Below, piece after piece: positions 8,203 to 13,655 of a DNA stretch of 13,655 nucleotides; position 1 is the stretch's first letter; each line of letters begins with the position of its first letter. Origin of the DNA: Hyphomicrobiaceae bacterium (GTDB taxonomy: Bacteria; Pseudomonadota; Alphaproteobacteria; Rhizobiales; JAKIUO01); the NCBI GenBank assembly GCA_021647535.1, contig JAKIUO010000077.1:1-13655 (forward strand), in the 5' to 3' direction. The position numbers were made by a program, and so were the translations under genes. The notes below the pieces were generated by a model that was given only the letters and a program-made list of their open reading frames with translations, did no database searches and was not told the DNA's origin.

Positions 8203-9651
8203 GTGGCAAATATCGGCAGAAATGATCCATGCCCTTGTGGTAGCGGCAAAAAATACAAGCAATGTTGCCTTTCCAAAAAGGCATGCGAGGCCAGCCGTTT
8301 TACCTGGGTGAGGATCCGGCAGGTAGAAGGGGAAACTGTCGGGCAGTTGCAGGACTTCGTCTTTGAGCATTTTGGCATGGAGGCCATGGCGGCGGCATGG
8401 GAAGAGTTTACTTTTGATGATGAACTCGGCCCAGAGGAAATGGAGCGGCCAGAGTTTGAATCCACTTTCATCCCCTGGGTGCTGTTCAACTGGCTGGCTG
8501 ATCCCGAGGATGAGCGCACGGCGCAATTGCGAGAAAAGCCTGTAGCCCAGTATTTTATGGAGCGCCGTGGCACTAATCTTGAGCTGATGAAGCGGCGCTT
8601 TATCGCAGAGGCCTGCGCGCAGCCGTTCAGTTTTTTTCAGGTGACGCATGTCGAACCCGGCAAGAGCCTGACCCTGCGCGATCTGTTCCTTAAACGTGAG
8701 GTCAAGGTGTTTGAGCGTCAGGCCTCGCAAAGTCTTAAAAGAGGGGCCATCCTGTTCACCCGCATCCTGACCCTTGATGGCCAGTCGGTGATGTTCGGCT
8801 GCGCCCCGACGCCAATTCCGCCGGACCACATGGACTTTTTTGATCAATTGCTTGAGAGTATTCTTGCAGAAAAGAAGTCCATCGACATGAAGCTCATGCA
8901 CGAGCTAGATGGTTTTTTGCGGGCCGCTTATTTCGACATTGAAGAAGAACTGCACAATCCGGTCATGCCCACTTTGGCGAACACTGATGGTGAGCTGGTT
9001 GAATATGTCACCCTGAATTATCTCCTGCATTGTACGCCACATGAGACGTTGTCTGCCCTTGCCAGCCTGTCCATGGAAAGCGAGCCAGAACTGCTTTTGC
9101 TTGAAGAGGCTGAGTTTGAAGGGGAGGAGCTGGTTGCCATTGAATTCGACTGGCTGAAAAAGGGTAATACCAAACATGGCTCCTGGGACAATACGATCAT
9201 GGGACATCTGAAAATCGATAGGGACCGACTGACCATTGAGGTCAATTCAGTTGAGCGCAGCGAGGCCATCAGGCGTAAAATAACCCGCCGTCTTGGTAAG
9301 CGGGCCAGACTGGAAAAAGAAGAGCGCCAGTCACAGGAAGAAGTGCTGGAGGAAAAAGACACACGGGTTTTGAGCGCAAAGGAGATCGCCGCCAGAAAGG
9401 AAAATGAGGCGTTTCAGAACAGTCCCGAGGGACGAAGATTAATGAGGGAAACGGTAAAAAATCACTGGCGCTCATGGTTCGATGAACCCGTCCCGCTGCT
9501 CGATGATCAGACTCCGCGCATGGCCGCTAAAACGCCAGAGGGCCGCAAATTGCTGGAAAACCTGTTCCAGATATATGAATATCGTTCTGATCCTGACGAC
9601 CTGCTAAGCCCCGATATCCCGGCCCTGCGTCGGGAATTGGGGATGGGGTGA
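8203..9651 (+). CDS. SEC-C zinc-motif protein of unknown function
   Basis: A 482-residue protein. The N-terminus is a SEC-C zinc motif, GRNDPCPCGSGKKYKQCC, with ligands C10, C12, C21 and C22, as at the C-terminus of SecA and in many otherwise unrelated proteins. The middle (about 40-340) is unrecognised and acidic. A charged coiled-coil-like stretch follows (about 360-400, RLEKEERQSQEEVLEEKD). A C-terminal region near 420-455 has the WFDEPVPLLDDQTPRMAAKT pattern that I recall from other SEC-C proteins. GTG at 8203 is chosen over GTG at 8188 because GGGGA at 8191-8195 sits seven bases before it and the protein then starts directly at the zinc motif. It lies 65 bases after the double-ATPase gene on the same strand, with no obvious terminator between, so it may belong to that operon. 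No enzymatic motif is visible. Confidence 0.8.
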   Translation: MANIGRNDPCPCGSGKKYKQCCLSKKACEASRFTWVRIRQVEGETVGQLQDFVFEHFGMEAMAAAWEEFTFDDELGPEEMERPEFESTFIPWVLFNWLADPEDERTAQLREKPVAQYFMERRGTNLELMKRRFIAEACAQPFSFFQVTHVEPGKSLTLRDLFLKREVKVFERQASQSLKRGAILFTRILTLDGQSVMFGCAPTPIPPDHMDFFDQLLESILAEKKSIDMKLMHELDGFLRAAYFDIEEELHNPVMPTLANTDGELVEYVTLNYLLHCTPHETLSALASLSMESEPELLLLEEAEFEGEELVAIEFDWLKKGNTKHGSWDNTIMGHLKIDRDRLTIEVNSVERSEAIRRKITRRLGKRARLEKEERQSQEEVLEEKDTRVLSAKEIAARKENEAFQNSPEGRRLMRETVKNHWRSWFDEPVPLLDDQTPRMAAKTPEGRKLLENLFQIYEYRSDPDDLLSPDIPALRRELGMG

Positions 9652-9721
9652 GGCTTGGTGTTATTTTTGCTTGTCAGGTCACTTCAAAAGTCTTCGTCTT
9701 CGGGATTTCTCGCAAATATTT

Positions 9722-11155
9722 TTATATTTTGGGTTGAGCAAGTGTATGTAGCCGATTGGATTGAATGCAGTTGAATTGAGGATCGATCAAGCCGCAAGGT
9801 GGGTATTTGTTTGTTGCTATACCTAACTTCTTCAAGGATATTTTCAACGAAAAGAAGGGGGTTGTTTGTTTGTTTGTTTGTTTGTTTGTTTGTTTGTTTG
9901 TTTGTTTGTTTGTTTGTTTGTTTGGCCCGTCGGCAGCACCTTTTTCAGGCAGGACTTCTTCTAGGTAAATTTCATCATATGGGTCATCAGGATTGCCGTA
10001 TGTTCTGACAACTCTAATTTTGGTGCCATGAGGGGAGCTAGATGCTTCTACCCCGGCAGCATGATGAAATAATGCGATATTTCGTCCAGTTTTTCCATTT
10101 TGAGTGGAATGATAGATGATGCCATCAATATGGGGATCAATCATTTCAGATAAAAACTCGGAGACCGCTTGCGTGGGTAGATATCCCAAATCTTCATCAT
10201 CCGGCATAACAGGATGGCTGATTAAATTGTTAAAATTCTGCAAAAAAGCTGCTTGATCAAGTTGTGAGCGAAAGCCGGGATCAAAATAGCTGCCTCGAAC
10301 TTCCAAGTCTATTAGCTTGTCAATATCCAGCAGATTTACAGCTCTGATAAATTCGAATTTTGCAACAATTACAAATGAGCCAACAGGTGGTCTCAGCTCC
10401 GAAACGCATGTTTCCTCGTCTCGCGCTCCATAAAATACGGAAATTCCAACGGGGTTCATTCTGCCAGATTTCGCCTTTTCATAAGGCGGCGCTCCTAGCT
10501 CAGCTTCTGGATTGGATAAAATGGTGTCTACTTCGTTTTGACTGAAAGCAAGACGAGCACGATATAGAAAACGATCCTGATCAGTTGGTGTGATTTTACT
10601 GACGACATGATTTCCATCTCTTGTTTGCAAAGAAGGGAGTTTATTAAATATTTCAGCAAGTGTTTCTTGTGCCGATTGGCTAAAGAAGCGAGATCGTGTT
10701 TTCAAGTCTGCAACAAAATTCTTCCATAGACCTTGATAGCCGTCAGTGTTACGCTCTTTATAGTAGGCCTCATTGCCAAAGGGTTCTTCCTCTCCCATGG
10801 CCTGTTCATCAGGAGATAATTGTTCATCCAATAAACTCTGAATGTCGTCGGCAATACGATCATCAATTCCAACTATCTCCTGTATGTGGTGATTGACGGG
10901 ATCTCCGCTGCGCTCCCAATCGTAGGTTCCATGTTTTATAGCCATATATTCGAGGCTGTCAGGCTCGCTGGAAGTTCGATCAAAATATTCTTCAAATATT
11001 TTTTCCACGCGCTTGGATAGCTTGGATAGAGCAATTGCCGAATTGTCAGTTTTGCAATAGGTGCAATTATTGCGTACCCCAACTTGCTGGATCTTGTTGC
11101 TTAAATATTCATCGTCAATGCAGGCATGACAGATATAAAGTTCGTTTTCGTTCAT
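9722..11155 (-). CDS. HEPN/RES-type toxin-like protein with tetranucleotide repeat
   Basis: RES domains are NAD+-degrading toxins. Of 477 residues, the first 180 resemble the HEPN/RES N-terminal domain: two CxxC pairs (C9/C12, C31/C34) and an R-x6-H at R82-H89 that could be a HEPN motif. The RES domain spans about 195-400, with the family's Arg, Glu and Ser visible as LYRAR (R199), ETCVSELRPP (E253) and QAVSEFLSE (S332), plus Y242. Residues 412-431 are five NKQT repeats encoded by 15 CAAA units, followed by a 46-residue tail of low-quality appearance. The start at 11155 is chosen for AAGGA five bases upstream; an ATG at 11212 would add 19 unconvincing residues. The gene is AT-rich compared with its neighbours, suggesting separate acquisition. 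It is convergent with the SEC-C gene and divergent from vapBC. No obvious dedicated antitoxin adjoins it. Confidence 0.82.
   Translation of the reverse strand: MNENELYICHACIDDEYLSNKIQQVGVRNNCTYCKTDNSAIALSKLSKRVEKIFEEYFDRTSSEPDSLEYMAIKHGTYDWERSGDPVNHHIQEIVGIDDRIADDIQSLLDEQLSPDEQAMGEEEPFGNEAYYKERNTDGYQGLWKNFVADLKTRSRFFSQSAQETLAEIFNKLPSLQTRDGNHVVSKITPTDQDRFLYRARLAFSQNEVDTILSNPEAELGAPPYEKAKSGRMNPVGISVFYGARDEETCVSELRPPVGSFVIVAKFEFIRAVNLLDIDKLIDLEVRGSYFDPGFRSQLDQAAFLQNFNNLISHPVMPDDEDLGYLPTQAVSEFLSEMIDPHIDGIIYHSTQNGKTGRNIALFHHAAGVEASSSPHGTKIRVVRTYGNPDDPYDEIYLEEVLPEKGAADGPNKQTNKQTNKQTNKQTNKQTTPFFSLKISLKKLGIATNKYPPCGLIDPQFNCIQSNRLHTLAQPKI
9862..9924 (+). repeat. (TTTG)15 tetranucleotide tract inside RES gene
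   Basis: Fifteen perfect TTTG units (9865-9924) preceded by a partial TTG (9862-9864); on the coding minus strand this reads CAAA x15. Perfect tetranucleotide runs of this length are typical slippage sites in phase-variable genes. Twelve bases encode N-K-Q-T, so 15 copies stay in frame and give five NKQT units. Gain or loss of one unit shifts the downstream tail. Confidence 0.97.
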
Positions 11156-11188
11156 GGTGATCCTTCTTGTGTTCAGCAATCTCGATGA

Positions 11189-11201
11189 CATATCCGGTAT
11201 G
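11189..11201. promoter_or_regulatory. Imperfect palindrome CATATCCGGTATG between RES gene and vapB
   Basis: CATA-TCCGG-TATG lies 34 bases upstream of the RES start codon (minus strand). Its halves, ATATCC and GGTATG, resemble the ATATACC and GGTATAT half-sites of the vapB operator 44 bases away, in the opposite arrangement. It may be a second VapB site that controls the RES gene. This is inferred from half-site similarity only. Confidence 0.3.
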
Positions 11202-11244
11202 CTGTAATGCATTTTGATAGCACTTGCAGCACCACGTGCTTAAT

Positions 11245-11267
11245 GGTATATATCATTGTCATATACC
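11245..11267. promoter_or_regulatory. Inverted repeat GGTATAT-N9-ATATACC, probable vapBC operator
   Basis: A perfect 7-bp inverted repeat with a nine-base spacer ends 19 bases before the vapB ATG. VapBC complexes repress their own promoter through AT-rich palindromes placed just so. A shorter inverted repeat, AGCAC-CAC-GTGCT, lies at 11228-11240. The ribosome binding site is GAGGA at 11276-11280. Confidence 0.6.
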
Positions 11268-11286
11268 GCTCTATTGAGGAAACCAA

Positions 11287-11529
11287 ATGTCAGCCATCGC
11301 AAAAGTCTTTATGAGCGGCCGGAGCCAAGCTGTGCGGCTGCCCAAAGAGTATCGACTTTCTGGCAAGGAGGTGCGTATCAAGCGTGTCGAAGGCGGTCTT
11401 TTGCTGGAGCCGATTGTCGAGCTCAAGGATGTTTTCAAGGAGCTTGATCGCTATAATAAGCAGGTTGGCCCGTTCGAGATGGACCGCAATCAGCCCGCAC
11501 TGCCACCAGCCAAGGATTTCTTCGATTGA
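11287..11529 (+). CDS. vapB: VapB antitoxin, AbrB/SpoVT fold
   Basis: An 80-residue antitoxin. The N-terminal half is a swapped-hairpin AbrB domain that binds the operator (AKVFMSGRSQAVRLPKEYRL, then GKEVRIKRVEGGLLLEPI). The acidic/aromatic C-terminal tail (residues about 50-80, ending PPAKDFFD) is the part that normally enters the VapC active-site groove. Length and layout are normal for VapB. GAGGA lies six bases upstream of the ATG. The stop overlaps the TTG start of the toxin, giving translational coupling of the pair. Confidence 0.92.
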   Translation: MSAIAKVFMSGRSQAVRLPKEYRLSGKEVRIKRVEGGLLLEPIVELKDVFKELDRYNKQVGPFEMDRNQPALPPAKDFFD

Positions 11530-11939
11530 GCTATCTGCTCGACAGCAATGTCCTTATCGCCATTTTGAACAACAGACCGCAGACCGTCCGCGACAGGTGG
11601 CTTGAGGTGAGCGATGAAGGTGGGCAGGTTGCCACGTCCAGTATCGTCATTTTTGAGCTGATGTATGGAGCGCACAAAAGTGCGAGGCCAAAGGAAAATA
11701 TTGCACGCCTGAATACATTGCTTTCTTCCTCTCTGGAGGTATTGCCCTTCGATCTTGCCGATGCCGAACATGCCGGTTTGAACCGTGCAATACTTGAGGC
11801 GGCAGGCCCGCCAATCGGCCCATTCGACCTCCTGATCGCTGGGCAGGCATTGCGGAACGGACTGACGCTGGTTACGGCGAACACCAAGGAATTTGCTCGC
11901 GTAAAGGGATTGGTTCTCGAAAACTGGGAGGAGGTCTGA
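11526..11939 (+). CDS. vapC: VapC PIN-domain ribonuclease toxin
   Basis: A 137-residue PIN-domain toxin; VapC enzymes cleave specific RNAs, often initiator tRNA or rRNA, with Mg2+/Mn2+. Acidic catalytic residues are visible as D6 (LLDSNVLI), E44 (IVIFELMYG) and D101 (GPFDLLIAG), with N119 in VTANTKEF at the usual fourth position. The start codon is the TTG at 11526, which overlaps the vapB stop in the string TTGA; the next in-frame candidates would remove D6. The toxin is intact, and both genes look functional. It ends 31 bases before the convergent membrane-protein gene, with no clear terminator in that gap. Confidence 0.93.
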   Translation: MSYLLDSNVLIAILNNRPQTVRDRWLEVSDEGGQVATSSIVIFELMYGAHKSARPKENIARLNTLLSSSLEVLPFDLADAEHAGLNRAILEAAGPPIGPFDLLIAGQALRNGLTLVTANTKEFARVKGLVLENWEEV

Positions 11940-11970
11940 TGTTGGTCAGGCATTCCCGTTTTTACCTCCC

Positions 11971-13056
11971 TCACGCTGTCCTCAATATCCGAATCGTCTG
12001 GCCTCTGCTGCTCGACATTCTCTCGATGTAGCCCTCGGCCTCCAGCTGCTCCAGCCAGCTTTTGACGGTGGCAATCGAGCTGACATTCCAAGCCCTGGCG
12101 GCGCAGCGGTAGGTGGCGGCGATAGTGCCGTCTTCGTTATAGTTGAGCTTGGCGAAGCTTGGGCTGGCGGCGGCGCGTTTCAGATCTTCGATCCAGCCGA
12201 CTTCGCGGCGGGTGGTTACTGGCTGGGCGGTGGGCACAGGTTTGCGCGGGCTGTCAAAGGCGAGGGCCGGTCCGGCCACTGCGCCGAACTCGATGGCGAT
12301 GGTCAGGAAGATCATGATCCAGTCTGCGACCCTGGCAGGGTCGGCGACAAAGCCCGCACTGGCGAGGATGGTGCCGACCGCGTCGGCTACTGGTGAAGTG
12401 CTGGCCTTGGGCATAGGCAGGGCCGAGAGGCGGCGGTTGGCGGTAAGGATCGCCTTGTGGAGGTTGATGCGTGTGGCGGCGGCGGTTTTCTCGGCGCTCA
12501 GCGAGCTGTAGCGGTTGCAAAACAGGATGCTGGCTTCGACCGTGGCGTTGCTGCATTGCTCCGAGGTGCGCCATCTTTTATGGCGGTGGGCCTTCTGGAT
12601 GTCGGCCTCAACGGTGGCGATCAACCGGGCGTATCGGACTGTAGCAAGTCCGGCCTTGGCGTTGGCAATATCGGCCTTGATGGTGGCCCGCGCCTCGATG
12701 ATTTTCTGGCGGGCAGCATTGTCACCGGCGGCCACATTGGCCCGCATGGTGAGGGCCGACAAAAGTGATACGGAGGTGCCGATGATCATCAGCCCGGCGG
12801 CAACCGATGCCTTTCCCCAGTGGCGGTGGGCAAGGGCGGCGGAGAGCCTGATCGCGCCTCCGGCCTTCAGCATGTCGAGCGACACGGCGGCAGCCAGCCA
12901 GATGGCGGTTTGCAGCGGATCGTCTCCGCCCATGCTGGCCCCGGTCAGGGCATTGAAACCGGCCGAAGCGGTCCATGCCCCGGCGGCGGCTAATGTAAAT
13001 GGCACATGCTTTAGGGCGTTGACAATGCGTGTCTTTCGAGTATTGAATCTATTCAT
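11971..13056 (-). CDS. Membrane protein with central helical region and C-terminal winged helix
   Basis: A 361-residue, GC-rich gene; I recognise the architecture but no named family. Hydrophobic segments lie at about 18-38, 48-68, 83-103 and 243-268. Between the third and fourth is a long Ala-rich helical region (about 112-215) with two Cys (168, 180) that could be periplasmic and paired. After the fourth segment, about 285-361 form a winged-helix domain (IEDLKRAAASP, CAARAWNVSSIATVKSWLEQL, AEGYIERMSSSRGQTIRIL). This is the layout of a membrane-anchored DNA-binding or sensing protein. The start is supported by AAAGGA eight bases upstream. It is convergent with vapC and divergent from the metallophosphoesterase gene, with the GAAC repeat array in the divergent gap. 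A role in a plasmid or integrative element is possible but not shown. Confidence 0.72.
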   Translation of the reverse strand: MNRFNTRKTRIVNALKHVPFTLAAAGAWTASAGFNALTGASMGGDDPLQTAIWLAAAVSLDMLKAGGAIRLSAALAHRHWGKASVAAGLMIIGTSVSLLSALTMRANVAAGDNAARQKIIEARATIKADIANAKAGLATVRYARLIATVEADIQKAHRHKRWRTSEQCSNATVEASILFCNRYSSLSAEKTAAATRINLHKAILTANRRLSALPMPKASTSPVADAVGTILASAGFVADPARVADWIMIFLTIAIEFGAVAGPALAFDSPRKPVPTAQPVTTRREVGWIEDLKRAAASPSFAKLNYNEDGTIAATYRCAARAWNVSSIATVKSWLEQLEAEGYIERMSSSRGQTIRILRTA

Positions 13057-13088
13057 GGCGATGGTCCTTTAAGCTGTTCTGTCGTCAT
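13053..13088 (-). CDS. Possible 11-codon leader ORF
   Basis: On the minus strand an ATG at 13088 with GGAG four bases upstream opens MTTEQLKGPSP, whose TGA overlaps the ATG of the membrane-protein gene (ATGA). The ribosome binding site of the larger gene lies inside this ORF. It could couple translation of the larger gene to this peptide, or be chance; with so short an ORF coding cannot be shown. Confidence 0.3.
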   Translation of the reverse strand: MTTEQLKGPSP

Positions 13089-13098
13089 CACGCTCCGG

Positions 13099-13114
13099 GA
13101 GTGTTGGCGCACTC
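13099..13114. other. Small hairpin GAGTG-N6-CACTC in leader of membrane-protein gene
   Basis: A five-base stem (GAGTG 13099-13103, CACTC 13110-13114) with flanking G/C bases that could extend it around a bulge lies just upstream of the possible leader ORF. It could be an mRNA leader structure. Alone it is weak evidence. Confidence 0.25.
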
Positions 13115-13230
13115 GCCGGGGCATCCACACCATCGCTCTGAAGGGTTAAATGATGCTGTCTTAAGTTGAAAAAATCTAATATATCAATGGGATGGATTGT
13201 TCTTGTTGCATGTCAAACATGATAATCAGT

Positions 13231-13434
13231 GAACTTGTTGCCGAACGCTATTGAAAGTCGCTGGTGTTCGGCTGAACGATCAGAATTTCATTCGTTCTGC
13301 AAGTGAATAGCGACTGAACTGGAGCAGAACGCCCAGTCTCCCAGCACATGGGGGCAATTCGGTTCAATCGAACGCCCACAGAACGGTAACTGAAAGCAGG
13401 GCGAACGCCAATAGGACGTCAAAGAACACCGACA
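13231..13434. repeat. Array of GAAC-headed repeats with 11-bp phasing
   Basis: In the 407-base gap between the membrane-protein and metallophosphoesterase genes, GAAC-headed units recur at 13231, 13243, 13274, 13316, 13327, 13370, 13381, 13403 and 13424, with near-copies at 13253 and 13392 (GAAA), 13305 (GAAT) and 13414 (GGAC). Two runs are phased at 11 bases: 13305/13316/13327 and 13370/13381/13392/13403/13414/13424 (last step 10). Units agree beyond GAAC: GAACGCCCAGT, GAACGCCCACA, GAACGCCAATA and GAACACCGACA give GAACGCCNANA. Two pairs, at 13316-13330 and 13370-13384, are exact GAAC-N7-GAAC, the alphaproteobacterial LexA box on the opposite strand. GTTC-N4-GAAC also occurs twice (13266-13277, 13362-13373). 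The rest of the gap (13115-13230) is AT-rich, with a small palindrome CATGT-CAA-ACATG at 13209-13221; promoters for the divergent genes are expected there but none is clear. Confidence 0.8.
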
Positions 13435-13463
13435 AGGCGGGGTTGGTGGATGGAGATTGTCAA

Positions 13464-13655
13464 ATGAAGCTGCATATATTGAGTGACCTTCATCTGGAGT
13501 TCGGGGATTTCGTTCTTCCGGAGACGGATACCGATGCTGTCATTCTTGCCGGTGATATTGGTGTTGGTGCCGATGGCATCCAGTGGGCGGCGGATCAGAC
13601 CGACAAACCAGTCATCTATGTTGCTGGCAATCATGAATTCTACAATCGGGACTAT
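13464..13655 (+). CDS. Calcineurin-like metallophosphoesterase, 3'-truncated by window edge
   Basis: The first 64 residues of a metallophosphoesterase are visible; the frame stays open to the window end. The dimetal-site motifs appear in order: SDLHLEF near the start (Asp and His of motif DxH), ILAGDIG (GD motif, about 28-34), and VAGNHEFYN (GNHE motif, about 53-61). The ATG is preceded by GGAGA with about eight bases' spacing. The substrate cannot be told from this part; the family includes phosphodiesterases, nucleotidases and nucleases. The GAAC repeat array ends 29 bases before the start codon, so whatever binds the array probably controls this gene or shares its promoter region. Confidence 0.85.
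   Translation, partial: MKLHILSDLHLEFGDFVLPETDTDAVILAGDIGVGADGIQWAADQTDKPVIYVAGNHEFYNRDY

Noticed and set aside
8008..8901. 297-codon open frame on the minus strand across the ATPase/SEC-C junction
   Set aside because: It covers the end of a well-supported ATPase gene and the SEC-C zinc motif on the other strand; its translation resembles no family.
9862..9924. CRISPR or satellite array
   Set aside because: A simple four-base microsatellite without spacers.
9799..10008. Plus-strand frame with LFVC repeats
   Set aside because: It is only the complement of the CAAA tract inside the RES gene, with no ribosome binding site or domain.
11940..11970. Bidirectional terminator between vapC and the convergent membrane gene
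   Set aside because: No stable stem with a T-run could be read in these 31 bases.
12515..13072. 185-codon open frame on the plus strand
   Set aside because: It is antisense to the membrane/wHTH gene; long antisense frames are expected in GC-rich DNA.

Overview
The window looks like an accessory stretch of a proteobacterial genome, most likely an alphaproteobacterium. That placement is an inference. It rests on two exact copies of GAAC-N7-GAAC (the alphaproteobacterial LexA-type box read on the other strand) near the right end, on the style of the vapBC and membrane-wHTH genes, and on mixed base composition: a GC-rich right end, an AT-rich RES gene, and intermediate values elsewhere. No tRNA, rRNA, CRISPR array, transposase or integrase was seen.

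Layout. (1) 1-2280: hypF, cut by the left edge, a housekeeping hydrogenase-maturation gene. (2) 2388-3107: a higBA toxin-antitoxin pair. Tandem TTGGTACC palindromes lie at the toxin start, and the antitoxin frame is broken by an apparent one-base loss near 2821-2825. (3) 3172-9651: four plus-strand genes in a row. They encode a DUF559/Vsr-like PD-(D/E)XK nuclease, a winged-helix protein, a 1063-residue protein carrying two separate P-loop ATPase modules (an N-terminal AAA/ORC-like one and a C-terminal HerA/FtsK-like one), and a SEC-C zinc-motif protein. The first three are 16 and 3 bases apart and clearly form an operon; the fourth follows after 65 bases. I do not recognise this combination as a named system, and it is the best candidate for an undescribed anti-mobile-element or DNA-processing system. 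(4) 9722-11155, minus strand: a HEPN/RES-type toxin-like protein convergent with the operon, with 15 tandem CAAA units in its coding strand. Slippage would switch the C-terminal tail among three forms. (5) 11245-11939: vapBC with a palindromic operator, divergent from the RES gene. (6) 11971-13056, minus strand: a membrane protein with a central alpha-helical region and a cytoplasmic winged helix, preceded by a possible 11-codon leader ORF. (7) 13231-13434: an array of 11-bp-phased GAAC-headed repeats. (8) 13464 to the end: the start of a calcineurin-like metallophosphoesterase.

How the parts may work together. Nuclease, HerA-type motor, AAA ATPase and winged-helix protein in one operon fit a motor-driven nuclease complex acting on DNA. 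Two toxin-antitoxin pairs and a RES toxin alongside give the block the look of a defence island. The 11-bp array at the right resembles either a multi-copy SOS/LexA-type operator or a centromere/iteron-like site. None of these functional assignments can be proven from sequence alone.
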